This document shows positions 16,655 to 25,403 of a DNA stretch of 64,000 nt, piece after piece. The stretch comes from Foliimonas ilicis (GTDB lineage Bacteria; Pseudomonadota; Alphaproteobacteria; Rhizobiales; Rhizobiaceae): contig NZ_JBDUUH010000014.1 of the NCBI RefSeq assembly GCF_039939195.1, positions 99,187-163,186 on the forward strand. Direction: 5' to 3'. Position numbers and translations under genes: made by a program. Under the pieces are notes generated by a model. The model saw nothing but the letters and a program-made list of their open reading frames with translations. It was not told where the DNA came from and searched no databases. The number at the start of each line of letters is the position of its first letter. Positions within the stretch are counted from its first letter, which is position 1.

Positions 16655-17014
16655 ATGAACCGCGTCGCGCTCCTTTTGTCGGCATTTCTCATCGCCTCCC
16701 CGGCATACGCTGTGGAGGCACCGTTCGAGCGCGGGCTGATGCGGCTTTCGGAAGTTCTCGGATCGCTGCATTTCCTGCGCAATCTTTGCGGAGAGGAAGG
16801 CAGTCGCTGGCGCGACCAGATGGAAACGCTGCTTGAAGCAGAAAAACCGGACGTCGAGCGCCGCGCAAGGCTGATCGCCAGTTTCAATCGCGGCTATCGT
16901 TCTTTCGAGGGCACTTACTCCTCCTGCACATCGTCCGCGACCGAGGCAATCAACCGTTATATCCGCGAAGGAGAGACGCTTACGCGCGACATCGCCGCGA
17001 AATACGGCAACTGA
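16655..17014 (+). CDS. Exported TIGR02301-family protein
   Basis: A secreted protein of about 119 residues. From the Met at 16655 the signal peptide is textbook (MNRVALLLSAFLIASPAYA, cleavage before VEAP), followed by a helical domain with FLRNLCGEEG and SSCTSSA, whose two Cys may form a disulfide. An earlier ATG at 16610 overlaps the NUDIX stop and would add 15 residues before the signal peptide. The family is conserved in alphaproteobacteria beside NUDIX genes, as I remember it; its role is not known. Confidence 0.75.
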   Translation: MNRVALLLSAFLIASPAYAVEAPFERGLMRLSEVLGSLHFLRNLCGEEGSRWRDQMETLLEAEKPDVERRARLIASFNRGYRSFEGTYSSCTSSATEAINRYIREGETLTRDIAAKYGN

Positions 17015-17308
17015 AGAATCACCCGGAATTTGCGGAATCCGGCCAGCCCGATTAGGAGTGCTACAGCCGATTGTGTCATGCCGGACACACTCATTACCTA
17101 TTCGTTAAGTCGAATTTCGCCAGTTAACTTAAACTTTATGTATTGCTATCTGTGGGCGGTGTAATCCGCTACTTTGCAAACTTAGAAATTCGTTGCTTGG
17201 TATTAGCGGCTGCTGGGGAAGATTCGGGCAGAGCGCCGGGAACGAAAGCAAGGGACACGGACTGGCCAGAGTATGCCGGACCGCCACTTGAAAGGGTGGA
17301 ATGTGAGT

Positions 17309-17566
17309 ATGGAACATACAGCGAGTGATATCGACGCCCTTGTACGGGAAGAAAAGCGGCTGACCGCGGTCGAAAATCACAACGAAGCCTGGGCCGAGGG
17401 TCTTTCGGCAGGCATCGAACCGGAAATCATCGCGGAAGCAGCACTTGCCACCGCTTTCGGCGAAATCCTGCGTTCGCAGGGCGAAAGCGAAGCGCTATCC
17501 CTGCTCGACCGAATGCGCGAGAAAGTCATTTCCGGCGAATTCGAGCCGTCACTGGTGCGCCACTAG
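17309..17566 (+). CDS. Small helical protein of unknown function
   Basis: An 85-residue acidic, fully helical protein (MEHTASDIDALVREEKRL at the start, EALSLLDRMREKVISGEF near the end). The ATG at 17309 is preceded by AAAGGGTGGA, a fair ribosome site, and the frame is open upstream to an in-frame GTG and ATG. It looks conserved in character but I do not recognise a family. It stands alone in a gap-rich stretch. Confidence 0.6.
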   Translation: MEHTASDIDALVREEKRLTAVENHNEAWAEGLSAGIEPEIIAEAALATAFGEILRSQGESEALSLLDRMREKVISGEFEPSLVRH

Positions 17567-17667
17567 ATTCAGTGAGCTTGATGGGTCATTGAGTTGGACG
17601 GGTTCTGCATGAATGTGCGTCCTGCCGGACACAAGCACGATCTATTGCTTTGAATGAACCCCGCAAT

Positions 17668-17722
17668 AGTCCGAAAACCGGTTTCCACTTTCAGGTTCGA
17701 TGTTCTAACACATTCTCCTGAC
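17668..17722. repeat. Short dispersed intergenic repeat, possible
   Basis: The stretch reads CGAAAACCGGTTTCCACTTT followed by a gttcgatgttctaac tail. I recall near-identical sequences as frequent intergenic repeats in Rhizobiales genomes. Only one copy is seen in this window, so the call rests on memory. It lies in the 220-base gap ahead of the exported protein gene at 17787. Confidence 0.35.
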
Positions 17723-17786
17723 GCCTTTTTGTCATAAAAAGCGTATCAAGCCGTCGGAGCAATGACGGCCTGCGGAGATTCGGACC

Positions 17787-18578
17787 ATGCAAAATTCCCC
17801 CCTTTCGCGGTCACGCGTGATTTTCACAAGCATCGGTGCATCGGCCCTGTTCGGCGCATTGCTTTGCACATCGATGCTTTATACGACCGCGCCCGCTTCG
17901 GCGCTCAGCGAAATCAAGCGTGAGGAATTGCCGGCCGCTTCCGGATCGGGTCAAGACAACTCTGTTCCCTTCCCCGATCCTGTGCAGACCGTGCCGCCCG
18001 CAGAAAGCGACCCTGAGACGCCCGCACCTGCCGCGCCTGATCAGGTCGCACCCGAAATGGACGACGATGCCGACAGCGTCGCCCGCCCGCATCTCGATCC
18101 CAACGAGCCCCTGCCAGAAATTCAATACGACCTTGCAAAGCTGCCGGAAGCAGTGCGCCGCATGCACGATCTGATCGTCGAGGCTGCAAAGACCGGCGAC
18201 ATCGAAAAACTGCGTCCGCTGGTGGGTATCGGCGATGACGCGACGCAGCTCTCCTTGAGCGAAGTCGATGGCGACCCGATCGAGTTCCTGAAAGGACTTT
18301 CCGGTGATTCGGAGGGCCAGGAAATCCTGGCCATTCTGGAAGAAACGCTTGGTGCCGGTTATGTGCATCTCGACGCCGGAACGCCGCAGGAGCTTTACGT
18401 CTGGCCCTATTTCTTCGCCGTCCCCCTGGAAAAACTCGACCCGCGCCAGCGCGTGGAGCTGTTCAAGCTCGTGACCGCCGGGGACTATGAAGATATGAAA
18501 GCCTTCGGCACCTATACGTTTTATCGCGCTGGGATTACGCCTGCCGGGGAGTGGACGTTTTTTGTAGCGGGTGAGTGA
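17787..18578 (+). CDS. Exported protein with Pro-rich linker, unknown function
   Basis: A 263-residue protein with an N-terminal signal peptide (about 1-40, ending TAPASA), a Pro/Glu/Asp-rich low-complexity stretch (about 45-115) and a compact C-terminal domain (about 118-263) containing LRPLVGIGDDATQLSL, AGYVHLDAGTPQELYVWPYF and AGEWTFFVAGE as recognisable blocks. The W-P-Y-F and the closing GEWTFF motif recur, as I recall, in a rhizobial periplasmic family without a known job. The start ATG follows GGAGATTCGGACC. It is monocistronic. Confidence 0.7.
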   Translation: MQNSPLSRSRVIFTSIGASALFGALLCTSMLYTTAPASALSEIKREELPAASGSGQDNSVPFPDPVQTVPPAESDPETPAPAAPDQVAPEMDDDADSVARPHLDPNEPLPEIQYDLAKLPEAVRRMHDLIVEAAKTGDIEKLRPLVGIGDDATQLSLSEVDGDPIEFLKGLSGDSEGQEILAILEETLGAGYVHLDAGTPQELYVWPYFFAVPLEKLDPRQRVELFKLVTAGDYEDMKAFGTYTFYRAGITPAGEWTFFVAGE

Positions 18579-18592
18579 GGCTCAAATTTGGA

Positions 18593-18640
18593 GTGTGCGC
18601 TTCGAGGCTCGCTTCGCTCGCACATCAGGGTGAGGGAAGT
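18593..18640 (-). repeat. Dispersed palindromic repeat, left copy of an inverted pair
   Basis: Read on the minus strand it matches the sequence at 19203-19251: both contain a ctca-ctgaggtgcgag-aagcgagc-tcgaag-gcac pattern. The core GCGAGCGAAGCGAGC is itself palindromic. With the right copy it brackets the NTF2-like gene in opposite orientations. Confidence 0.65.
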
Positions 18641-18713
18641 TAGCGCATCTCAATTTTGAGAGGAACAAATGCCACGATGAGGGGTGATTCTATCTCTGAT
18701 AGCTCTGAGAGTA

Positions 18714-19091
18714 TCAGGGCCTAATCGTACCCTGATGGAAAAGCATCTGCCATTTAACGCCGTTGTGCTTCCAGACCGAGCTTCGTAACACGCGCCGCTT
18801 CGTGCCATCATGATATGAGCGCTCTGTCTCGTAGGTCAAAAGCACCGCATCATGTGAGATGGACACCATGGCGTAATTGGCTGCTTTGAGGTCACTGCTC
18901 TCATCGTCCTGCGTTAGAAGATCAATGATTTCTGCCCGGTCATATATCCTGCCTGATGCTCCGAATTCTACAAATTCTTCTGCGAGCAATGCTTCAACAG
19001 CTTCCTTGCAGCGCCTAATTTCCGGGCGGTGAAGGGCTTCTTCGAGAGATTGGATTTCGCTAAGCTCAGGAAGGTTGGTCAGGGTTGGCAA
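18714..19091 (-). CDS. NTF2-like (SnoaL/DUF4440-type) protein
   Basis: A 125-residue protein with the cone-shaped NTF2 fold pattern: a helical start (LEEALHRPEIRRCKEAVEAL), FVEFGASGRIYDRAEIIDLL, then beta strands ending WKHNGVKWQMLFHQGT. This DUF4440-type layout is found in enzymes and in proteins without catalytic use, so no reaction is claimed. Its codon use is more AT-rich than the neighbours, and it is bracketed by inverted copies of a dispersed repeat, which points to later acquisition. Confidence 0.75.
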   Translation of the reverse strand: MPTLTNLPELSEIQSLEEALHRPEIRRCKEAVEALLAEEFVEFGASGRIYDRAEIIDLLTQDDESSDLKAANYAMVSISHDAVLLTYETERSYHDGTKRRVLRSSVWKHNGVKWQMLFHQGTIRP

Positions 19092-19202
19092 ACTCCGTTG
19101 GCATGCAGCATCGATTTACCCACGTTGCCTCACGCCACGCAATGATGAGCCATGCTTCTCGTCGCTTTGTGGCGCGCTCGAATACCGCTTAAATCTCCAC
19201 AA

Positions 19203-19251
19203 GCTCCCTCATCCTGAGGTGCGAGCTAAGCGAGCTTCGAAGGACGCACTC
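19203..19251 (+). repeat. Dispersed palindromic repeat, right copy of an inverted pair
   Basis: Reads CCCTCATCCTGAGGTGCGAG followed by ctaagcgagcttcgaaggacgcac. It is inverted relative to the copy at 18593-18640 and abuts the 3-prime end of the dihydroorotase gene. I remember this as a frequent intergenic repeat in Rhizobiales. Confidence 0.65.
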
Positions 19252-19253
19252 CC

Positions 19254-20585
19254 TTAAACAGGCAGTGCCTCGGAAAACTCTACCGGCTTGCCCTGCCCCG
19301 GTGTCACGATCTCACCCTGCCACATCACGCGATTGCCGCGGATGAAGGTGCCGACCGGCCAGCCGGTGATCTGCTTGCCATGGTATGGCGTCCAGCCTGC
19401 CCTCGAGCCTGCCTGCTCGTTGGTGATCGTCTCGCGGCGTTTGAGGTCGACGACCGTGAAATCGGCGTCGTAACCGACGGCAACACGCCCCTTGCGGGCC
19501 ATGCCGAACAGGCGATTGGGGCCGTGGCTCGACAAATCCACGAAGCGCTCAATGCTGAGGCGCCCGGCATTCACATGGTCCAGCATGATCGGGACCAGCG
19601 TCTGCACGCCCGTCATGCCCGATGGCGAGGCTGGATAGGGCTTTGCCTTTTCCTCAAGCGTATGCGGCGCATGGTCGGAGCCCAGCACGTCGACGATGCC
19701 CTGCGAAATGCCTTCCCATATGCCGTCGCGATGGCGCGGGCTGCGCACCGGCGGGTTCATCTGGATCAGCGTGCCGAGGCTCGCATAATCGTCGGACGAA
19801 AGAGTCAGGTGATGCGGTGTCGCCTCGCAGCTCGCGACATCCTTGTTTGCCGCGAGGAAGGCGATTTCCTCAGCCGTGGAAATATGCAGCACGTGAATGC
19901 GCGCGCGGGTTTCGCGAGCAATGCGCACCAGCCGCTCCGTGCATTGCAGGGCGGCGATCTCGTCGCGCCAGACCGGATGCGAGGATGGGTCGTTTTCAAT
20001 GCGCTCGCCAAGGCGTTCGTTCAGCCGGTACTCGTCTTCCGAATGGAAGGCGGCGCGGCGGCGGGTGTTGCGCAGGATGGAGGCTACACCCTCATCATCC
20101 TCGACCAGCAAATTGCCGGTGGACGAGCCCATGAAAACCTTGATGCCTGCTGCACCCGGCAGCCGTTCCAGTTCGGCGACATCCGGGGCATTTTCGCGCG
20201 TGCCGCCAACCCAGAAGGCAAAATCGCAATGCATACGGTTCGTGGCGCGGCCAATCTTGTCGGCGAGCGCTTCGGCGCTGGTGGTCAAAGGCTTGGTGTT
20301 CGGCATCTCGAAGACGGCAGTAACACCGCCGAGGACGGCTGCGCGCGAACCTGTCTCGAGGTCTTCCTTATCCTCGAGACCCGGCTCACGGAAATGGACC
20401 TGACTGTCGACCACGCCCGGCAGAATGTGCAGGCCGGTGCAGTCCACCACTTCTCCTGCGGAGGCGCGTGACAGATCGCCCATCTGCGCAATGCGCCCGG
20501 CGACGACGCCGATGTCGCGGAGGCCCACGCCGTCATGATTGACGACGATGCCGCCCTTGAGAATGATGTCGAAGGTTTGTGTCAT
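19254..20585 (-). CDS. pyrC: Dihydroorotase, class I type
   Basis: A 443-residue amidohydrolase (start chosen at MTQTFDIILKGG; the 10 codons before it have no family likeness). It cyclises carbamoyl-aspartate in pyrimidine synthesis. Visible sites: the metal-lysine region IKVFMGSSTGN, HSEDE, the His strand IHVLHIST, and GSDHAPHTLEEK with the catalytic Asp. The first metal motif, normally HxH, reads Q62-V-H64 (VVDSQVHFREPG), so one expected metal ligand is Gln. Alphaproteobacterial relatives share this, as I recall, so it need not be inactive, but a hydantoinase-like or non-catalytic role is an alternative. Confidence 0.85.
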   Translation of the reverse strand: MTQTFDIILKGGIVVNHDGVGLRDIGVVAGRIAQMGDLSRASAGEVVDCTGLHILPGVVDSQVHFREPGLEDKEDLETGSRAAVLGGVTAVFEMPNTKPLTTSAEALADKIGRATNRMHCDFAFWVGGTRENAPDVAELERLPGAAGIKVFMGSSTGNLLVEDDEGVASILRNTRRRAAFHSEDEYRLNERLGERIENDPSSHPVWRDEIAALQCTERLVRIARETRARIHVLHISTAEEIAFLAANKDVASCEATPHHLTLSSDDYASLGTLIQMNPPVRSPRHRDGIWEGISQGIVDVLGSDHAPHTLEEKAKPYPASPSGMTGVQTLVPIMLDHVNAGRLSIERFVDLSSHGPNRLFGMARKGRVAVGYDADFTVVDLKRRETITNEQAGSRAGWTPYHGKQITGWPVGTFIRGNRVMWQGEIVTPGQGKPVEFSEALPV

Positions 20586-20655
20586 CTCGTTCCGGCCCTT
20601 GCTCGCGTGGTCCACGCGGCTTACGTAATGACCGAAGAATTTGCAAGGTTAAGCC

Positions 20656-21519
20656 ATGCCATCCGTCAATCTGAACGACCGCGCCATCATCTCCATATCG
20701 GGACCGGATGCGGAACATTTTCTGCAGAATATTCTGACCACCGATCTCGACGCGCTCAAAAATGGCGAGGCGAAAGCCGGTGCGCTTTTGGCGCCGCAAG
20801 GCAAGATCATGTTCGATTTCCTGATTTCGCGCGCCGGAGAAAATGCATTGCGGATCGACTGCCGCGCCGATGTGGCCGATGATTTCATTCGCCGCTTGAT
20901 GCTTTACCGGCTGCGCGCGAAGGCGGAAATTTCCAAACAGGAACAGCCGCTTGTGCAAGTTTCGTGGGGAGATGATTCAAACGCTTCGCGCGATGATTCA
21001 ACCACCGTTCGCGATACGCGCTTTTCGGCAATCGAGGTTTTCCGGAATTACGGTGAGGCCGCAACAGGTTCTGACGATATCGCGCTTTGGAACGGTTTGA
21101 GAATCGCCCACGGCGTTGCCGAAAGCGGCAGCGACTATGCGCTTGGCGATGCGTTTCCGCATGATGTGCTGCTCGACCAGACCGATGGCGTCGGCTTCCG
21201 AAAGGGCTGTTACATCGGGCAGGAAGTCGTGTCGCGCATGCAGCATCGGGGTACTGCGCGGCGGCGCGTTCTGCTTGTGGAAAGCGATGCGACATTGCCC
21301 GATGCCGGAGCGGATATTTCGGTGAACGGCCGCACCGTCGGCACGCTCGGTTCGGTCGATGGCACGCACGGTCTCGCAATCGCGCGCATCGACCGGGTGA
21401 AAGACGCGATGGATGCAGGCGCACCGATCGAGGCAGGCGGCGTGACGCTTACGCTCTCCATTCCGGCATGGGCGCGCTTCACCTTTCCGCAGGCCGCGAG
21501 CGGCACGGAGGATTCCTGA
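20656..21519 (+). CDS. ygfZ: YgfZ/GcvT-fold folate-binding protein
   Basis: A 287-residue member of the YgfZ family (COG0354), which uses tetrahydrofolate to support iron-sulfur cluster enzymes. The diagnostic motif K-G-C-Y-I-G-Q-E with its conserved Cys is at about residues 183-190, followed by VVSRMQHRGTARRR. Divergent from the dihydroorotase gene with a 70-base gap holding both promoters. Its TGA overlaps the ATG of the HD-domain gene, so the two are coupled. Confidence 0.92.
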   Translation: MPSVNLNDRAIISISGPDAEHFLQNILTTDLDALKNGEAKAGALLAPQGKIMFDFLISRAGENALRIDCRADVADDFIRRLMLYRLRAKAEISKQEQPLVQVSWGDDSNASRDDSTTVRDTRFSAIEVFRNYGEAATGSDDIALWNGLRIAHGVAESGSDYALGDAFPHDVLLDQTDGVGFRKGCYIGQEVVSRMQHRGTARRRVLLVESDATLPDAGADISVNGRTVGTLGSVDGTHGLAIARIDRVKDAMDAGAPIEAGGVTLTLSIPAWARFTFPQAASGTEDS

Positions 21520-22127
21520 TGGCCGACAAGGCCGGTGCGCCGGTCCGTGCCTGGCAGCGCATGCTTTCGGGCAGGCGGCTCGATCTGCTCGACCCCTCGC
21601 CGCTCGACATCGAAATCTCCGACATTGCACATGGGCTTGCCCGCGTGGCACGCTGGAACGGGCAGACGTCAGGCGACCACGCCTTTTCCGTCGCGCAGCA
21701 TTCGCTGCTGGTCGAAGCGATTTTCTCCGACATCGTGAAAGATGCTTCGCCCGATGCAAGACTGGCCGCACTTCTGCACGACGCACCCGAATATGTGATC
21801 GGCGACATGATCTCGCCTTTCAAATCCGTGGTCGGCGGCGGTTACAAGATCGTTGAAGAGCGACTGCAACGCGCCGTGCATGTTCGTTTTTCGCTGCCGG
21901 TTTCCATCGGCGAGAAGCTGAAGAAAGACATCAAGCGTGCCGATCAAATCGCCGCCTATTTCGAATCGGTCACGCTGGCGGGCTTTTCGGCAGGCGAAGC
22001 CTCACAGTTTTTCGGACGGCCGCGCGGGATTAGCGCCGAGCGATACGATCTCGCATGCAAGCCGACGAAGGCAGTCGAGACCGCGTTTCTCAAGCGGTTT
22101 TCAGCGATAGAAAAATTGCGCGCATAG
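21519..22127 (+). CDS. HD-domain hydrolase, YfbR-like
   Basis: A 202-residue HD-superfamily protein. Metal ligands are visible as SVAQHSLLVE and the HD pair in LAALLHDAPEYVIGDMISP, typical of YfbR-type 5-prime-deoxynucleotidases and related proteins. It begins at the ATG that overlaps the ygfZ stop (TGATGG). The substrate is inferred only from the family. The longer upstream in-frame extension lies within ygfZ and is not likely to be used. Confidence 0.85.
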   Translation: MADKAGAPVRAWQRMLSGRRLDLLDPSPLDIEISDIAHGLARVARWNGQTSGDHAFSVAQHSLLVEAIFSDIVKDASPDARLAALLHDAPEYVIGDMISPFKSVVGGGYKIVEERLQRAVHVRFSLPVSIGEKLKKDIKRADQIAAYFESVTLAGFSAGEASQFFGRPRGISAERYDLACKPTKAVETAFLKRFSAIEKLRA

Positions 22128-22165
22128 TTCTTGCGCGAAACCCATTCGTCTCTTAATAAAGACGA

Positions 22166-22732
22166 ATGGGCACTATAGTAGATAGATCGAACACGCAGAT
22201 TGCGAAGCGCATTCGCCTTGAGCGCGAAATGCGGGGCTGGTCGCTTGCCGAACTGGCAGAACGCTCCGAGGTTTCCAAGGCGGCGATCAGCAAGATCGAG
22301 CGTGAGGAAACCAGCCCGACGGCAACGGTTCTCGTGCGGCTGGCTGGCGCATTCGATCTGACGCTTGCCGGGCTTTTGCTGCGCGCCGAGGGCGAAGGCG
22401 AACGCCTGACCAGAGCCGACGACCAGCCGATCTGGCGCGACCCTGCGACTGGTTATCTGCGCCGACAGGTGTTTGCGCGGCCGGACCATCCATTGGAAGT
22501 GGTCGAGGTGGAATTGCCCGCCGGACAGCGCGTCGTGCTGCCCGCGTCTTCTTATGCGCAAATCCGTCAGATCATCCGTGTCGTTTCCGGCGCACTCACC
22601 ATCATCGAAGGCGGCGAGCGGCATGAGCTTGCCACAGGAGATTGTCTAGGCTTCGGCCCGCCGTCCGAAGTGACGATCGCCAATGAACAAACCGTCGCCT
22701 GCACATATCTTGTCGCCCTCACCCGGAGCTAA
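22166..22732 (+). CDS. XRE-family regulator with C-terminal cupin domain
   Basis: A 188-residue protein: helix-turn-helix of the Cro/CI type at about 12-65 (LAELAERSEVSKAAISKIER) and a cupin domain at about 105-188 (VELPAGQRVVLPAS, IIRVVSGALTIIEGGE). Such regulators usually bind a small ligand in the cupin barrel and control nearby genes. The downstream acetyltransferase gene begins 4 bases after its stop, so the two form an operon. Confidence 0.9.
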   Translation: MGTIVDRSNTQIAKRIRLEREMRGWSLAELAERSEVSKAAISKIEREETSPTATVLVRLAGAFDLTLAGLLLRAEGEGERLTRADDQPIWRDPATGYLRRQVFARPDHPLEVVEVELPAGQRVVLPASSYAQIRQIIRVVSGALTIIEGGERHELATGDCLGFGPPSEVTIANEQTVACTYLVALTRS

Positions 22733-22736
22733 TTCC

Positions 22737-23291
22737 TTGTCCGCAATCGCAATCCGCCCGCTGACCGCCACGCCTGACATTCGCGCAGCACTCGGTGAAA
22801 TTCTGATCGAAGTGGTCGCCAATGGCGGTTCGGTCAGTTTCATGCATCCGCTCTCCAAGGCGGATGCAGAGGCGTTCTGGGCCGGGGCGCTGGCCGCGGC
22901 GGATCGCGGCGAACGCGTCGTGCTTGGTGCGTATGACGGCGATTTTCTGGTTGGAACGGTCAGCCTGTTGCTCGACTTACCACCAAACCAGCCGCATCGC
23001 GCCGAAATCGCGAAGCTGATGATGCGGATGAGCCATCGCGGACGCGGCGTCGGGTCGGCCTTGATGAAGGCAGCCGAGGAGATCGCAATCGAGCGAAAGC
23101 GCACGCTTCTGGTTCTGGACACGGCAACCGAGGACGGCGCGGCATCGCTTTATGAGCGGCTCGGCTTCATCCGCACCGGAGAAATCCCGGATTTTGCTTT
23201 AAAGCCGCATGGCGGGCTGACGGGTACGATCATTTACTGGAAAAAGATCAGCGCCCCTGCCGCTCCAGGCGATCCAGAAACCACTGCGTAA
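22737..23291 (+). CDS. GNAT-family N-acetyltransferase
   Basis: About 184 residues with the acetyl-CoA site MRMSHRGRGVGSALMKAAEE and the closing strand ASLYERLGFIRTGEIPDFAL (each a known GNAT block). I chose the TTG at 22737 because GGAG stands eight bases upstream, right after the regulator's stop; an ATG at 22683 would overlap the regulator gene by 50 bases. Acceptor unknown. The last 44 bases overlap the 3-prime end of the convergent RimK-like gene. Confidence 0.82.
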   Translation: MSAIAIRPLTATPDIRAALGEILIEVVANGGSVSFMHPLSKADAEAFWAGALAAADRGERVVLGAYDGDFLVGTVSLLLDLPPNQPHRAEIAKLMMRMSHRGRGVGSALMKAAEEIAIERKRTLLVLDTATEDGAASLYERLGFIRTGEIPDFALKPHGGLTGTIIYWKKISAPAAPGDPETTA

Positions 23292-24708
23292 GGCGCACCC
23301 AGACTTCGTCCTTCTCGCCTGAATCTTCCAGACCGTGGTCGAGATTTGGGTTGTCGTTGACCTCGATGACGAAGACGCCGTCTTTGGTCTCTTTCAGATC
23401 GACGCCGTAAAGCCCATCGCCTATGCAGCGCGAGGCGCGCACCGCGGTATCCACCACATGAGCGGGCGTTTCCTTCAGCGTAAATGTCTTGATGCCGCCG
23501 AGATCGGGCTTGCCTGCGCGGTCGTGATTGACGATCTGCCAGTGCTTCTTGGCCATGAGATACTGGACCGCAAAAAGCGGTTCTCCGCCGAGCACGCCGA
23601 TGCGCCAGTCATATTGCGTCGGAATGAATTTCTGCGCGATCAGCAGATCGGATTCTTCAAGCCACAAGGTCGCCAGTGCCTTGAGTTCATCGAAATTCGA
23701 GGCCTTCTTCACGCCGCGTGAAAACGAACTGTCCGGAATTTTGAGGACCAGCGGAAAACCGAGCGTCTGTGCCGCGACTTCCAGATCCGGCAGGCCCGCA
23801 ATCATCACGGTCGGTGGAACCGGCACCTTGTTCGCGGCCAGCATCTCATTCAGATAGACTTTGTTGGTGCAGCGGATCATCGACAGCGGATCGTCGATGA
23901 CGGGCATGCCCTCCTGCTGCGCGCGGCGGGCGAAACGATAGGTATGGTTCGAGATCGACGTCGTTTCGCGAATGAAAAGCGCGTCGTAATTCGCGAGTTT
24001 TGCGATATCCTTCTTGCCGATCGGCTCGACTTCCACACCCATTTTCTCGGCAATGCGCGCCCAGTGGCGCAATGAAGCGATTTCGGATGGCGGCAATTGT
24101 TCGTTCGCATCGATAAGAGCTGCGAATGTATGCCTCGCTGGCGTGCGGGTCTTGCCCTCGCGCCATACACGGCTCGTATAAGAATCGAGCGCCGCAAGAA
24201 AACGTGGCTTGTCTTCGGCGCTCATACGGGCAAGCGGCAGTAGTCCGATCTTCTTGATGGCCGCCCAGCCGTCCTGATCCTTTATCGAGACTTCGAGGGC
24301 TGGCGCGCGAAACCAGTCGAACAGCAGCCGCGCAAACCGCTCCCACGCTTTTGATGGGCCAATCCCGAAAAACACGGTCAGCTTTTCGGGAAATTCACCG
24401 AGTTCCTTGCGGCACTTGCTCAGCGCCTGCTCAAGTTCGGGCAAAGCGTTTTCGTAAAGCTTCGGCTCGGACAGGTCGATCATCGTCTCGACGGTCGGGA
24501 TGACCTTGTGGCCGCGCGAGCTTGCCAGCAGCGACGAATAATAGCCCCGGCTTTGATAGGCGTAATTGTTGGAAAGGTTGATGACCTTCGGCCGCTGCCC
24601 GCGAAACAGCGCGGGATGAGCGAGATAATCGCGATTCGTGATGATCTTGTGGGGCGTTGCCACCTGATCGAGATCGCTTTGCCTGCCGGTAAGAATGACC
24701 CAGCTCAT
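23248..24708 (-). CDS. RimK-like ATP-grasp ligase with N-terminal RLAN domain
   Basis: A 486-residue protein. The C-terminal half is an ATP-grasp domain (about 285-480): FPLVLKIPDSSFSRGVKKAS for nucleotide binding and GVFVIEVNDNPNLDHGLED with the metal-binding E-x-N. The N-terminal half (WVILTGRQSDLDQV, RGYYSSLLASSRGHKVIP) fits the RimK-like N-terminal domain family. ATP-grasp ligases of the RimK type add amino acids to carboxyl ends of proteins or peptides. Its start overlaps the stop of the GNAT gene at 24705 (ATGA), so the two enzymes are coupled. In other proteobacteria this ligase is found with a GNAT/C39-peptidase fusion, as I remember; the peptidase part is missing here. Confidence 0.85.
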   Translation of the reverse strand: MSWVILTGRQSDLDQVATPHKIITNRDYLAHPALFRGQRPKVINLSNNYAYQSRGYYSSLLASSRGHKVIPTVETMIDLSEPKLYENALPELEQALSKCRKELGEFPEKLTVFFGIGPSKAWERFARLLFDWFRAPALEVSIKDQDGWAAIKKIGLLPLARMSAEDKPRFLAALDSYTSRVWREGKTRTPARHTFAALIDANEQLPPSEIASLRHWARIAEKMGVEVEPIGKKDIAKLANYDALFIRETTSISNHTYRFARRAQQEGMPVIDDPLSMIRCTNKVYLNEMLAANKVPVPPTVMIAGLPDLEVAAQTLGFPLVLKIPDSSFSRGVKKASNFDELKALATLWLEESDLLIAQKFIPTQYDWRIGVLGGEPLFAVQYLMAKKHWQIVNHDRAGKPDLGGIKTFTLKETPAHVVDTAVRASRCIGDGLYGVDLKETKDGVFVIEVNDNPNLDHGLEDSGEKDEVWVRLTQWFLDRLERQGR

Positions 24709-25166
24709 TTCCGCATCCGCTCCGTGGCAATCAGTTGCTTTTGATACCGCAGCGCCGTCGCGCCGTCGGCGTAGTAGTTCGCCCGAACGCCGAAGCGCGC
24801 ATAGCCGTTCCGCTCATAAGAAAGAATGGCGCGCGCATTGTCTTCGCGCACTTCGAGGTAGAGCGATTTCGCACCGCGGGCGGCAGCGCGTTTCTCCGCC
24901 TCATCCAGCAAAGCGCGGCCGATACCGCGCGGACCGACGGAGGCGATTGAATACAAACGCGCCCGCGCGCTGCCCTTGCGGTAGAGCACGACGCTGTAGG
25001 CGATGATCTGCCCGCCGCTATGGGCAACCAGCACGTCTGCGCGGGCGCTGGCAATCATGCGGCGCAGGGCTTTGCGGGAAATGAGATCGGTGCGGAAGGA
25101 CGCGTTTTCGATCGACACGAGTGCGTCGAGATCGTCGGGGTGCGCCGTGCGAAATTCGGCTTGCAT
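24705..25166 (-). CDS. GNAT-family acetyltransferase, RimI-like
   Basis: A 153-residue acetyltransferase. The acetyl-CoA loop is SVGPRGIGRALLDEAEKRAA (about 78-97) and the later block LYLEVREDNARAILSYERNGY is close to RimI-type N-alpha-acetyltransferases. It precedes and overlaps the RimK-like ligase by 4 bases, so both probably modify the same peptide or protein target. The target is not shown by the sequence. Confidence 0.85.
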   Translation of the reverse strand: MQAEFRTAHPDDLDALVSIENASFRTDLISRKALRRMIASARADVLVAHSGGQIIAYSVVLYRKGSARARLYSIASVGPRGIGRALLDEAEKRAAARGAKSLYLEVREDNARAILSYERNGYARFGVRANYYADGATALRYQKQLIATERMRK

Positions 25167-25403
25167 GCGATGCGGGGGACCTGCGTTGGTGGCCTAAACA
25201 TCTTCCGAGTCGGATTGTTAAACCCGAGCACAATTAGCGCTATCGCTCCCGGAATTGGACTTAATTGTGACCCTGTTTCACCCAAGCTGAACATCACGCG
25301 AAACTGAATGAACAGATCAATAAAATTGGTTGGTCCTGCCACTCTATTCAATTTTCATGGCGCAAATCATCGTTTATTGTGCTGCTTCCTCAAGGAAAAT
25401 ATC

